A stretch of DNA of 64,000 bases from Nitrospira sp. (GCA_005116745.1 SWDS01000006.1:82935-146934), one strand, 5' to 3'; shown: positions 38,427 to 46,969, counted from the first letter of the stretch. The notes: generated from the letters alone by a model not told the origin. Numbers and translations are program-made.

Positions 38427-38756
38427 AACTCGTCAAAACCGCTATACACAGGATTATTCACACTTGTGGATAACTACCATCTACTTCTCTTTATAACGGA
38501 TAAAAAGCGACGCTGAATACCACGTCACACCAGGACATGTCGAGTTATATAAAGAAAATACGATCACTGTCTAATCCCTCTTCACAAGCTTTTCACAGAT
38601 TCCAATGACTTTATAAAGAAACAATCCCCAATGTTATCCTTCTCTATCTAGTAATACTTACTTTATAAAATCAACCACTTCGCAGTTATACTCTCTATTC
38701 ACTTCACTACTACTACTTCTACTACTCCTAACTTTCTTAAGTAACAAACTTCGGAG
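38427..38756. other. probable replication origin (oriC)
   Basis: This AT-rich intergenic region upstream of dnaA has DnaA boxes: TTATTCACA (38454-38462), a perfect TTATCCACA on the minus strand (38465-38473) and a one-mismatch CTATACACA (38442-38450). It also has repeated TTTATAA-type tracts (around 38490, 38540, 38610 and 38660), and a run of CAC/TAC/TTC triplets at 38705-38728 next to a weak box at 38695-38703. That triplet run is the form of the DnaA-trio single-strand-binding element known from Bacillus subtilis. Confidence 0.8.
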
Positions 38757-38978
38757 TCATAGTGCTATGACCTTCGTGCTCCTAAGCAGTATGTCGAGTA
38801 TTTGTTGATACGATACCTTCTCTCCCTCTATGAATTGGGTAGTATTCGTTACACGTAATACTTTTCCTGGAAGAAGAGGATCTTCCAACGAAAGTACCAC
38901 AGCTGAACTTGTCTCGGATAAGAGTGCCTGGGACAGAGTATGGAGTGGAGAACGAACAATATAGACAGCTGACAGCAT
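38757..38978 (-). CDS. DsrH/TusB-like protein
   Basis: 73 residues from the ATG at 38978 with GGAG eight bases upstream. Begins 'LSAVYIVRSPLHTLSQALLSETSSAVVLSLEDPLL' and has a beta-alpha pattern of DsrH/TusB. It is the last of three genes whose products form a DsrEFH/TusBCD-type sulfur-relay complex. The usual ~95-residue length suggests it is slightly short. Assignment rests mainly on the order of the three genes. Confidence 0.6.
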   Translation of the reverse strand: MLSAVYIVRSPLHTLSQALLSETSSAVVLSLEDPLLPGKVLRVTNTTQFIEGEKVSYQQILDILLRSTKVIAL

Positions 38979-38994
38979 AAAGGGAGCTCCTGAC

Positions 38995-39336
38995 TCAAAA
39001 CACGAGTGTGCAGTCCATGGATTGTATAAAGGAGCGGATAGTTTCGTCGTTTTCACGTTTCACGGAAAAGTCATCCTGGACTTCGATAGGATTGTGTATG
39101 TCTTGGATAATAAATTGAATTTCGAGCTGTTTAATAGCAGGAAGATAATTTTCAAGGATCTCAATATCGAGAATATCGTCGGTCTCATCTCCTAAGAGAC
39201 GGGTAGCCTCACCAAGGAGAACAACAGTGGTCATGTGAGATCCAGCCGAAAGGCCAAGTGCAATACGGAGAGCCTCGACAGGCCTATGGGTTTTTCGAGG
39301 ATCTTCCTGAATAACAACGGCAATGTTTTTTGGCAT
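38995..39336 (-). CDS. DsrF/TusC-like protein
   Basis: 113 residues. Starts 'PKNIAVVIQEDPRKTHRPVEALRIALGLSAG', typical of DsrE/F-fold proteins, with 'TTVVLLGEATRLLG' and 'QLEIQFIIQDIHN'. It lies between the other two members of the trio, 11 bases from the first and 16 from the third. Members of this fold hand persulfide sulfur along; the catalytic Cys usually belongs to the DsrE/TusD subunit, and this chain has a single Cys near its end. Confidence 0.65.
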   Translation of the reverse strand: MPKNIAVVIQEDPRKTHRPVEALRIALGLSAGSHMTTVVLLGEATRLLGDETDDILDIEILENYLPAIKQLEIQFIIQDIHNPIEVQDDFSVKRENDETIRSFIQSMDCTLVF

Positions 39337-39347
39337 GGAGAAAATAA

Positions 39348-39668
39348 TCAGGAAAACGATAAAAACGGATCACAGGCCTCAATAATTCCGGACAATACAA
39401 CGAGGCCACAAAGTGACATTTTAGAGTCTATAGTTTCAGTTGGAACGTGGTGTTGTTGACACCCGTAGGCGCAGGCAAAAACGCGGGCCCCTTCTTGAGC
39501 GAGACCTCGGTAGCGGTCGGTGTGAATATTCTTCACACCTTCATCAATAAGATATAAGTAAACCTCGTGGCCAGCATCAAGAGCTGCGTGCGCGAGACCG
39601 TGCACAGTCTCAGCACTAGTGTGTGATGGGGGAAGAGCTAGGAGAAAACCAATCTTCTTTGAATCCAC
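39348..39668 (-). CDS. DsrE/TusD-like protein
   Basis: 106 residues. 'KKIGFLLALPPSHTSAETVHGLAHAALDAGHEVYLYLIDEGV' is the DsrE beta-alpha-beta start; the candidate active Cys is in 'GARVFACAYGCQQHHV', at the position of the TusD/DsrE persulfide Cys. First gene of the minus-strand trio. No DsrC/TusE gene is next to it, so where the sulfur goes is not shown here. Confidence 0.75.
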   Translation of the reverse strand: MDSKKIGFLLALPPSHTSAETVHGLAHAALDAGHEVYLYLIDEGVKNIHTDRYRGLAQEGARVFACAYGCQQHHVPTETIDSKMSLCGLVVLSGIIEACDPFLSFS

Positions 39669-39762
39669 AGGAATTTATGATGAATTATATATAGTTATGT
39701 ACTATATCCACCAGTTGAGATTAAGTGGTTTTTAGGGGAAAGTCAATCCGAAAAAGCGGGCT

Positions 39763-41025
39763 TCAGGAGCTTAGAAGGAGAGACTGAATCTGAGGACCTA
39801 ACGAGGAGAGATTCACGTCATATTGTACCTTCGTCTCCATATCGCGAAGAACAGCCGATCCCTTCACGACTTCATCATCCCCGATGATAAGAGTGAAGCG
39901 AGACGCAAGACGGTCAGCTTGTCGTAAGTGAGCCTTCAGGGTTGTGGATCGAAAATCGGAGACTGCGCGGAGTCCAGCAAGACGAAGTTCTTCCAGTGCT
40001 GTAAGACCTGCCATAGCACCATGGCTACCGAAGCCGGCAACATAGATAGCTAGATCTTCCGGTGCTCTTGCTGTTGTGGACTCAGGCAACAACATAGACA
40101 TTCTTTCAAGGCCGATAGCAAAACCAACAGCAGGAGTGGGCGGCCCTCCGAGAGTTTCAACCAACTGATCATAGCGTCCACCTGCGCCTACGGCATTTTG
40201 AGCACCTAAATTGGTCGCAGTAACCTCAAAGGTGGTGAGGTTATAGTAATCAAGGCCTCGCACCAGCCGATGATTCAACGAGTACGGTATCTTAATGGCA
40301 TCGAGACCAGTGAGGACTTGTGTGAAGTATGAACGAGCTGCCTCAGAAAGTGAGTCGCCTAGGCGGGGTGCGGTTTCTGTAATTGCCCGACACTCGGGGA
40401 CTTTGCAGTCCAGAACTCGCAGCGGGTTGGCGTCGATGCGGTGCCGGCAATTTGCACACAGGCCGGACTCCTGTTGTCTAAGGTAAGTCACGAGGTGAGG
40501 TCGATAGTTGTCTCGATCAGCGGTATAGCCTAGGTTGTTAATCTCCAAGGTGAGACTGGGGAGATTAAGGTCGGACAGGATCCTCCAGAGGAGGGCAATG
40601 ACCTCGACATCGGCTCGGGGATCCGCCATACCAATCGACTCGACGCCAAATTGATGAAATTGTCTGAGCCGGCCAGCTTGGGGACGCTCGTGACGAAACA
40701 TGGGCCCGAAATAGAAATACTTCTGAGGAACGGGGATCGCGGCCCGATTGTGTTCGATATAGGCTCGGACAGTCCCAGCAGTCCCTTCCGGCCGAAGAGT
40801 GAGAGATGTGCCATCGCGATCTGGGAAGGTGTACATCTCTTTCTCAACAATGTCCGTCGAGGCGCCGATGCTCCGCGCAAACAAGGTCGTCACTTCAAAG
40901 ATCGGAATACGAATTTCATGAAATCCATACCGGCCTGCCCATCGCCTGGCAGTTTCTTCGATGAGGCGCCAACGGGGGGTCTCTTCCGGTAACAGATCTT
41001 TCACACCTTTAATGCCTTTAATCAT
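39763..41025 (-). CDS. hisS: histidyl-tRNA synthetase
   Basis: 420 residues from the ATG at 41025, where the family-typical 'IKGIKGVKDLLPEETP' begins; the open frame continues upstream without similarity. Class II core: motif 1 around 'GFHEIRIPIFEVTTLFARSIG', motif 2 'TLRPEGTAGTVRAYIEH' with 'FYFGPMFRHERPQAGRLRQFHQFGVE', HisA motifs 'RGLDYYNLTTFEV' and motif 3 'GFAIGLERM', then the C-terminal anticodon-binding domain. Charges tRNA-His. Confidence 0.97.
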   Translation of the reverse strand: MIKGIKGVKDLLPEETPRWRLIEETARRWAGRYGFHEIRIPIFEVTTLFARSIGASTDIVEKEMYTFPDRDGTSLTLRPEGTAGTVRAYIEHNRAAIPVPQKYFYFGPMFRHERPQAGRLRQFHQFGVESIGMADPRADVEVIALLWRILSDLNLPSLTLEINNLGYTADRDNYRPHLVTYLRQQESGLCANCRHRIDANPLRVLDCKVPECRAITETAPRLGDSLSEAARSYFTQVLTGLDAIKIPYSLNHRLVRGLDYYNLTTFEVTATNLGAQNAVGAGGRYDQLVETLGGPPTPAVGFAIGLERMSMLLPESTTARAPEDLAIYVAGFGSHGAMAGLTALEELRLAGLRAVSDFRSTTLKAHLRQADRLASRFTLIIGDDEVVKGSAVLRDMETKVQYDVNLSSLGPQIQSLLLSS

Positions 41026-41187
41026 GAAAAACGGCCGCCTCCTGCTCCCATGGTACGTCACACAGCATGATTTGCGCGGACTATAGCGGCGCCTTCTGAG
41101 GCAAGTCAACGGACTTGAGCTTGCGCCATCCTGAATCGAGAGGTATAGTGCGCGGCCTACGGTTTAATCCGATGTGAAAGACCTTCT

Positions 41188-42675
41188 ATGAGTCAGGATC
41201 AATCAGGTCGCCGGGTCATGGCCATCGCGCCTATGCCGCCGGAAAAATCCGCTTACGCGTTGGCACGTTACAGTCGATCGCCGGACTCCATCGAACAGAG
41301 TATTCGGTGGGTGCATGGCCATTCCTCGGAAAAGTTCTGGGAGCAGTTTTATTTCGATTACGGTCATGCGTCGATCGCCGACCTCGGCCACGTCGTCATC
41401 TGTTTTGAAGAGATCTCGGAGCTCGCCGCCATTCGTCTGGAGGACGAGCCGCTCTGGGACGGTCAGGCTAAATCGAGCCGCTATCAGAACTTTGCCGCGA
41501 GCCGGTGGTTTGTGCCGGGCCAGATTCGAGGGAGCGAAACCGAGGCAGTCTATGAAGGCATTCTCCGCAGTCTGTCCGAAATTTATCGATTGCTGCACGA
41601 TCCCTTGATCGCGTACCTCTCCGAACGGGACCCGCGTCCGGAGTCCATGAAGCCGGCCGATTATCAGCGGACGATCGCGGCACGTGCCTTCGATGTCACC
41701 CGGTACCTGCTTCCTCTTGCGGCCAAGACGAATGTTGGGCAAGTCGTCAGCATCCGGACGTTGGAAAAACAGATGACGCGCCTGTTATCGTCGCAATTGC
41801 CAGAACTGCGGGCGATCGGCGAGGATTTGAAAGAAGCCTGCCAACGTCCGCCAGTGAATCTATGGGGCGAGCTCTGCGGTCAGACCGCTGGCCTGAGTGA
41901 TCCATTGGCTCCGACACTCGCGCGGCATGCCACGGCAAATACCTATCAGGAATCGGTCTACTCCGACTTGGCCCGCCATGCGAAAGAAGTCTTGCGCGGA
42001 GCAGGGCTCGATCAGCCTGGTACCTGGGGTACGGTCGAGTCCGTCGAGTTGCTTGATCCGCACCATCCGCTGGACGAAATTGTTGCGACGCTCCTCTATC
42101 GCGTGTCGCAGGCCCCGTACCGGAAGATCCTCGAGGTCGTGAAAGAGTGGTCTGAGAGGGAGAAACACGCGACCATCGAAGTAGCCACGAGACAGCGCGG
42201 GCCATATGATGAACTCATCAAGGAATTCCGGAGTGGCTACGCATTCAACTTTGATATTCTCATGGACATCGGTGCCTGGCGGGATATGCATCGCCATCGA
42301 CGGTGCCAGCAGGTGCAGCAGAACTTCACGACCGTTCACGGCTATGAGATCCCGCCACCGTTGATCGACGCTGGCTTGGATCAGGAATATCGGCAGGCGA
42401 TGGATGCCGTGCGAAACGACATCGAACTGCTCAAGAAAAAGGACCAAGAAGCCTCGCTCTATGCCATTCCGTTCGGCTTCAAGGTGCGCTGTTTGTTTAA
42501 GATGGACTATGCCGAGGCGGAATATATTGCCAAGCTCCGGTCCGGTGTGAAAGGCCATTGGTCGTATCGAACCGTCGCCTGGCAGATGAAGCAGCAGCTG
42601 GCCAAGAAATTTCCCTTCCTCGGCGAAGGCATTCAGGCGACACCGCCTGATGTCGAAGACGCACTGACCCGATAA
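41188..42675 (+). CDS. double-length ThyX-like (flavin-dependent thymidylate synthase family) protein
   Basis: 495 residues, about twice a standard ThyX. The N-terminal half has 'FYFDYGHASIADLGHVVICFEEISELAAIRLEDEPLWDGQAKSSRYQNFA' and the C-terminal half 'DIGAWRDMHRHRRCQQVQQNFTTVHGYEIP', each echoing part of the ThyX core. The defining RHRxxSxNExSxRY motif is split and altered: 'SSRYQ' in the first half, 'RHRRCQQVQQ' in the second. Whether it makes dTMP with FAD is therefore uncertain. Next to a TPR gene, 16 bases downstream. Confidence 0.75.
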   Translation: MSQDQSGRRVMAIAPMPPEKSAYALARYSRSPDSIEQSIRWVHGHSSEKFWEQFYFDYGHASIADLGHVVICFEEISELAAIRLEDEPLWDGQAKSSRYQNFAASRWFVPGQIRGSETEAVYEGILRSLSEIYRLLHDPLIAYLSERDPRPESMKPADYQRTIAARAFDVTRYLLPLAAKTNVGQVVSIRTLEKQMTRLLSSQLPELRAIGEDLKEACQRPPVNLWGELCGQTAGLSDPLAPTLARHATANTYQESVYSDLARHAKEVLRGAGLDQPGTWGTVESVELLDPHHPLDEIVATLLYRVSQAPYRKILEVVKEWSEREKHATIEVATRQRGPYDELIKEFRSGYAFNFDILMDIGAWRDMHRHRRCQQVQQNFTTVHGYEIPPPLIDAGLDQEYRQAMDAVRNDIELLKKKDQEASLYAIPFGFKVRCLFKMDYAEAEYIAKLRSGVKGHWSYRTVAWQMKQQLAKKFPFLGEGIQATPPDVEDALTR

Positions 42676-42691
42676 GACTTTCACATCGCGT

Positions 42692-43723
42692 ATGAACACC
42701 CATCAGCAACAATGCGAAACGGCCATCGTGGCCGGAGCATGGGACACCGTGTTTGCCGAGGCGATGGCCTGGAGTCGAGACCCGGATGGAGCGAAGGATC
42801 CGTGTCCGCTGTTTGCCCGCAACGTCGTGTATCTCATGCAGGGACGGTTTGCCGATGCCTGGAAAACCCATGCGCTGTGTCTCGAAGCCGCGCAGGACAT
42901 CACGGTGGTGGGGGAGTGGGTGAACGATCTGCTCAGCCGGCAGATGGAGTCCGGCTACGTGCATTTGATCAAGGGTTTGTTTCTTGCGCAGTCAGGTCAA
43001 TCGGAACAATCCATGCGATCGTACACGGAGGCCGCTCGATTGCTTCCGCAATCTGCCCATCCGCACTACTTTCTGGCCCAGATTCACGAACGGGCCGGCC
43101 ATCCGGAAATGGCAATCAAGGAATATCGCGAGGCGGTTCGGCTGGCTCCCGACTTTGCCCCGGCACGGATGAATCTCGGTGTCACCTATCAAGACCAAGG
43201 TCGACTCGAGATGGCGATCAAAGAATACCGGGAGGTGGTCAGACTCACCCCCAACGATTCGGCCGCACACTCCAATCTCGCCTGTGCTCTGGCAGAACAG
43301 GGGAAGATGGAACCGGCGGTGCAATCCTACAAGACGGCGCTGAAACTGAACCCACAGGACGCTGAAGTCCACTTCGCGCTGGGCGGACTCTACGAAACGC
43401 GCGGACGCCTGGACCTGGCCCAAAAGAGTTATCAAGACGCGCTCAATGCCAATCCAGACTTTGGTGCTGCCCATTCCGCGCTCGGTTGGCTCGCCTTAGG
43501 CAAGCATCAGCTTCAAGAAGCATCGGATATCTTCAGCCGGGCGCTCAAGTGCAATGAGGAAGACGCGCGGGCCTATCACGGCATCGCTGAAATCTATGCG
43601 ATCCGAGGGAAGCGCCAGAGCGCGATGGAAAACTACACCAAGGCGATGAAGTACTATCAAGACCCTGAAAAGAGAAATCAGATCATGAATCAGCTGTTTC
43701 AGGAAGGGCAGGTGGGAGATTGA
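42692..43723 (+). CDS. tetratricopeptide-repeat protein
   Basis: 343 residues. After a helical lead of about 110 residues, at least six consecutive 34-residue TPR units run to the end (for example 'AHPHYFLAQIHERAGHPEMAIKEYREAVRLAP', 'FAPARMNLGVTYQDQGRLEMAIKEYREVVRLTP', 'AEVHFALGGLYETRGRLDLAQKSYQDALNANP'). No signal peptide, so cytoplasmic. A protein-interaction scaffold; partner unknown. Probably co-transcribed with the ThyX-like gene. Confidence 0.85.
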   Translation: MNTHQQQCETAIVAGAWDTVFAEAMAWSRDPDGAKDPCPLFARNVVYLMQGRFADAWKTHALCLEAAQDITVVGEWVNDLLSRQMESGYVHLIKGLFLAQSGQSEQSMRSYTEAARLLPQSAHPHYFLAQIHERAGHPEMAIKEYREAVRLAPDFAPARMNLGVTYQDQGRLEMAIKEYREVVRLTPNDSAAHSNLACALAEQGKMEPAVQSYKTALKLNPQDAEVHFALGGLYETRGRLDLAQKSYQDALNANPDFGAAHSALGWLALGKHQLQEASDIFSRALKCNEEDARAYHGIAEIYAIRGKRQSAMENYTKAMKYYQDPEKRNQIMNQLFQEGQVGD

Positions 43724-43728
43724 GGGTT

Positions 43729-43821
43729 GGGACCAATCGAGTAGGTCCTTTGCTCGCGGAGCCCCCACGATGAAGCGGTGGTCGCTCGACGCGCGCAGTC
43801 AGGCCCCACTCGATTAGTCCC
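43729..43821. repeat. 93-base element with imperfect terminal inverted repeats
   Basis: GGGACCAATCGAGT (from 43729) and its near complement ACTCGATTAGTCCC (ending 43821) bound about 60 bases containing GC-rich material. The arms match over 15 of 17 positions. It sits between a TPR gene and a hypothetical gene and might be a miniature mobile element or a structured RNA. Confidence 0.5.
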
Positions 43822-43908
43822 ATGGGGTCGGAGGAGAAAAGAACTTGCACGGTTGAACGAAAAAATCGTAGGTCCTTCAGGTGCGAAAGGAAGAAATCAT
43901 CAAGGAGA

Positions 43909-44424
43909 ATGCAGGTAGTGGAAGGGATGAGGTGCGTCGATCAAGTGAAGAAGTGGCAGATTTATATTCGGGAAGCCAAGACACAGGCCGAGTTCGCCCG
44001 TCGTTGCTACGAGGCGTTCCAAGAAGCTGAAAGAGTCTCTGCTGTGACAGATGTTTTCTTCCATCTTCATCATTTTCTGGTACACGCGATCAATATTGAT
44101 CGGATTCTTGACGCAAAGCCCGGGACAGATCGTCACACAATACTCGCTGGTCATGTGGAGCTCTCAGGTATTGACCTCAGGCCATTCAAAAGGCTGCGAA
44201 ATCACCTTGAGCATTTCGACGAACGCCTGGATCGGTGGGTGCGCGAATTCGATGGTCATGCTTTCTTCGACATGAACATTATGACGGGTGCTAAGGGATT
44301 CCCAGAGAAGGCGTTTCTCCGGGCTCTAGATGGAGAGACGTTCAAGTTTCTTGGCGAAGACTACAACATGACCAACCTATATCACATCGTACTTGAGATC
44401 GACCGCCGGTTAACAGCGGCATAG
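43909..44424 (+). CDS. hypothetical protein with a HEPN-like RX4H motif
   Basis: 171 residues from the ATG at 43909; the frame is open from 43822, but the upstream part is basic and without a ribosome site. It is largely helical. The stretch 'FKRLRNHLEHFDERLDRW' contains R-N-x2-x-H spacing (Rx4H) as in HEPN-domain nucleases, and 'AVTDVFFHLHHFLVHAINIDRIL' precedes it. No antitoxin partner is evident; the small minus-strand gene at 44535 faces the other way. HEPN assignment is tentative. Confidence 0.55.
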   Translation: MQVVEGMRCVDQVKKWQIYIREAKTQAEFARRCYEAFQEAERVSAVTDVFFHLHHFLVHAINIDRILDAKPGTDRHTILAGHVELSGIDLRPFKRLRNHLEHFDERLDRWVREFDGHAFFDMNIMTGAKGFPEKAFLRALDGETFKFLGEDYNMTNLYHIVLEIDRRLTAA

Positions 44425-44534
44425 TCTGGGTGCTAGTCGGAAGTTCGCAGTGATCGTAGACACGGTGAGTAAGGTAATTTGTACGTTGAGTTAGAGAGGG
44501 GCCAACAATACAGCGCGCGGAAACTTGGGAGGTG

Positions 44535-44804
44535 TTACAGCTCTCTGATCGCACCCTGTAGGACTGTAATCTGGGTGGTCGGATCGCCTGTCGCTTTCAG
44601 TTCGTTGCGGATCTGATCCTTCAGGTAGGATGAATAGCCGACACGGTCGATTAGGAGGTCGAGAAATCGCTCGACCGGTAATAGGCTTTGTTCCTTGAGT
44701 TCATCGATGGTCTCGTCACTCACCGGCACGTATGAGCTGCCGATGTGGAAAACCACGTTATAGTGCCGATCTGTAGCAATTCGTTCAAATCTCAAGCCCT
44801 TCAC
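44535..44804 (-). CDS. small hypothetical protein
   Basis: 89 residues, soluble, with 'GLRFERIATDRHYNVVFHIGSSYVPVSDETIDELKEQ' and a helical C-terminus 'RVGYSSYLKDQIRNELKA'. No recognised domain. It ends 110 bases from the HEPN-like gene on the other strand. The inverted-repeat element at 44819-44944 lies just upstream of its start codon and may affect its promoter. Confidence 0.55.
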   Translation of the reverse strand: MKGLRFERIATDRHYNVVFHIGSSYVPVSDETIDELKEQSLLPVERFLDLLIDRVGYSSYLKDQIRNELKATGDPTTQITVLQGAIREL

Positions 44805-44818
44805 AGATTCCTCCTCGG

Positions 44819-44944
44819 CAGGATATTGAAAAAATCCCCTGCCAGCTTCGTTCTCGCATCGATCAACGCTTCAACATACGAAGAAGTATGTCTCAGCATC
44901 TCGCTCGCTGAGGCCTCGCTGGACGGTCGTTTTGAACGTCCTGC
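44819..44944. repeat. dispersed inverted-repeat element, copy 1
   Basis: About 126 bases beginning CAGGATATTGAAAAA and ending AACGTCCTG. It aligns along its whole length with the copy at 60490-60613 (shared blocks include GTTCTC, CTCGCTCGCTG, GGCCT.GCTGG, CGTCCTGCAA). The ends are inverted repeats of about 25 bases with mismatches. No gene inside. It has the look of a miniature non-autonomous transposon or a palindromic interspersed repeat. Confidence 0.7.
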
Positions 44945-45088
44945 AAATGCTAATACAAGCCACTTATTCTAGACAAGTTCAGGTCGTGAAGACAAGGGCA
45001 ACCATCGAGCGCCAGCGGTGGACAGTCATTGCAATGGGCCTTTATCATGACATTCCGTTGCCATGACGTGCGGAGGTTGTCAGTCGGT

Positions 45089-46543
45089 ATGACAGGCACA
45101 GAACTCATTGAATTGTGGATCACCTGCCTTGAAGCGGAGCGAATCCGTTTGGCCGAGACAGGGCAGGATGCTCCTGTCGTGGCGTCGCAAGGCCGCCTGG
45201 TGCACACAACCGGCGGGCTCCATCTGTACGAATTTATCGTGCCTGCTGACGTCCAACTCTCCGTTGACCTTCCGGTATCCGTCGTCCCTGCCGATGAGGC
45301 GGACACGACAGAAGGAATTGTCCTGCGGCAGGCCGGGAACAGCTTATCCGTCCAACTGGTCGATGCCCTCGGACGCGAAATCCATTCTGTGACCCTTGTT
45401 CCAGATCAGGCCGGCCTTGTCGGCACGTCAGCCTCCCGCCTGAAAGATATGTTGGCGAAGCCAGACCTGTATCACCTTGGGCCAACCGAGCGGTTGGCGT
45501 CGCTGCTGCAGATGCAGGACGTTGAGGCTGAGGTCTTCCCCTCCGCCGCATCCGTCTTCACAACCGTGTGGTCGGATGACCGACCAGTCCGGCGTCAAAA
45601 GCTGGGGAATCTAGCGATGGAGCTGATTCGCGCCAACAAGCGCATCCTCCTCATCAGCCCAGACCACCTTGCGTGCGATGAGATGGTGGGGATGGTGGGG
45701 CGTACCATGAAGGCCGGTGGACTGAATCACACAACGTGGATCACTCGGTATGAACTTCCGATTGCCTCGAAGGCCGGCGGCATCGATCTTCATGAACTGG
45801 GGTTCGAAGCCCAAATGCATCAATTTTATGCCAAATCGCAAGGCAACAAGGCCTCCTTGAAACACAAGTATGACCGCTTCAGAGAGCTCGCCCCGTTTTT
45901 GTCTCAGAAGGAAGCGAAACAAAAAGATCTGGACGAAGTCCGCTTACTGGAATGGCGCCTCGTCACACAATTGCGAGACCTTCAAGTGAAGATGGCCGAT
46001 GTCCAGAAGACGCTCAAGGACTTCGAGCACCTACCTCTGTTTCAACGTTTGACAATGCAAGCGGTCGGGAAGAATGCAGAATCCCTCAAACAATACTGCG
46101 TGCTGTATCAGGGTCAGATGGATCAACTGAACAACGAACTCGATGTCGCCAAAGGCCGCATTCAGCAGCTTGCTCCGGAGGCGGCCGTACCCAGCGGGAG
46201 GCGGGCTGAGTTCGAGGAACTCCAAGAACAGATCGCCAAACTGGGGGGAACCAAGAAGGTCCGCGAGTTACTGGCGGCCGAAGAACATCCAAACCGCCAG
46301 GCCTTCATTCAGAATCGACGCCTCGTCGCGGCCACACCCATGCGGGTTGCGAGCGATCCCCTATTCAGCCGGGTGCGCTTCGATGTCCTGATGATCGATG
46401 AGGCCCCGAGGATTGCCGCCCCTTCACTCTTGGCTGCAGCCGGACTCGTACGTGAACGCATTATCGTCAGTGGCGATCCTCGTGAGATCGCTACCATCGG
46501 GCAATGGGCCATGCCTGGGCCGGCCATCCGTGCCGCACCGTGA
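45089..46543 (+). CDS. helicase-like protein without a usable Walker A, probably truncated
   Basis: 484 residues from the ATG at 45089 (GGAGG about 12 bases upstream). The C-terminal block 'FDVLMIDEAPRIAAPSLLAAAGLVRERIIVSGDPREIATIG' is motif II and III of superfamily 1 helicases of the Senataxin/Upf1 type. The expected Walker A region reads 'SVFTTVWSDDRPVRRQKLGNLAMEL', with no GxxGxGKT, and the protein stops just after motif III, so the second RecA domain is missing. A central coiled coil spans about 290-390. It is either a diverged regulator or a decaying gene. Confidence 0.6.
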   Translation: MTGTELIELWITCLEAERIRLAETGQDAPVVASQGRLVHTTGGLHLYEFIVPADVQLSVDLPVSVVPADEADTTEGIVLRQAGNSLSVQLVDALGREIHSVTLVPDQAGLVGTSASRLKDMLAKPDLYHLGPTERLASLLQMQDVEAEVFPSAASVFTTVWSDDRPVRRQKLGNLAMELIRANKRILLISPDHLACDEMVGMVGRTMKAGGLNHTTWITRYELPIASKAGGIDLHELGFEAQMHQFYAKSQGNKASLKHKYDRFRELAPFLSQKEAKQKDLDEVRLLEWRLVTQLRDLQVKMADVQKTLKDFEHLPLFQRLTMQAVGKNAESLKQYCVLYQGQMDQLNNELDVAKGRIQQLAPEAAVPSGRRAEFEELQEQIAKLGGTKKVRELLAAEEHPNRQAFIQNRRLVAATPMRVASDPLFSRVRFDVLMIDEAPRIAAPSLLAAAGLVRERIIVSGDPREIATIGQWAMPGPAIRAAP

Positions 46544-46760
46544 AATGGTGGCACCAACGTTTGCTTGACGCCGATGAGGAGAATTCAGGATAATCCGTCT
46601 CCCTGGTAGTTCATCAGTCTGGTTCTTGATGTCGGGTTGCTCAGAAATGGATCGGAGCAAGGCCGCAAAGAGCTTCGACCTCAAAGGCTACGCTGTTGAT
46701 GCGTTGAGGGGGATGGGCGACTGAGAACGCCGCGGGGAGACATTGTTTAGCAACCTGTAT

Positions 46761-46847
46761 GCCGAAGTGGCGAAACTGGCAGACGCACTAGATTCAGGGT
46801 CTAGCGCCCGCAAGGGTGTGCGGGTTCAAATCCCGCCTTCGGCACCA
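46761..46847 (+). tRNA. tRNA-Leu (anticodon CAG)
   Basis: Class II tRNA of 87 bases. Acceptor GCCGAAG pairs with CTTCGGC; anticodon stem CTAGA/TCTAG with loop TTCAGGG gives CAG; a long variable arm (GCGCCCGCAAGGGTGTG) precedes the T arm CGGG-TTCAAAT-CCCG. Discriminator A at 46844 and CCA at 46845-46847 are encoded. Confidence 0.95.
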
Positions 46848-46969
46848 CATCTTCTTTCCCGCTCCTATCAATAGGGTTCATCATTTAGAGCCCTTCATGT
46901 GTGGCGCCCGGTAATGGCCCTTCAGGGGTCGTTTGGGGCCGAATTGTGAAGTAATTGTCAAGTGAGCGG

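Noticed and set aside
41860-42699. 279-codon minus-strand frame opposite the ThyX-like gene
   Set aside because: The plus-strand protein has family similarity; this one has none and starts inside the next gene.
46550-46757. short frame of 25 codons (around 46646) before tRNA-Leu
   Set aside because: No ribosome site or similarity; probably chance or a remnant.
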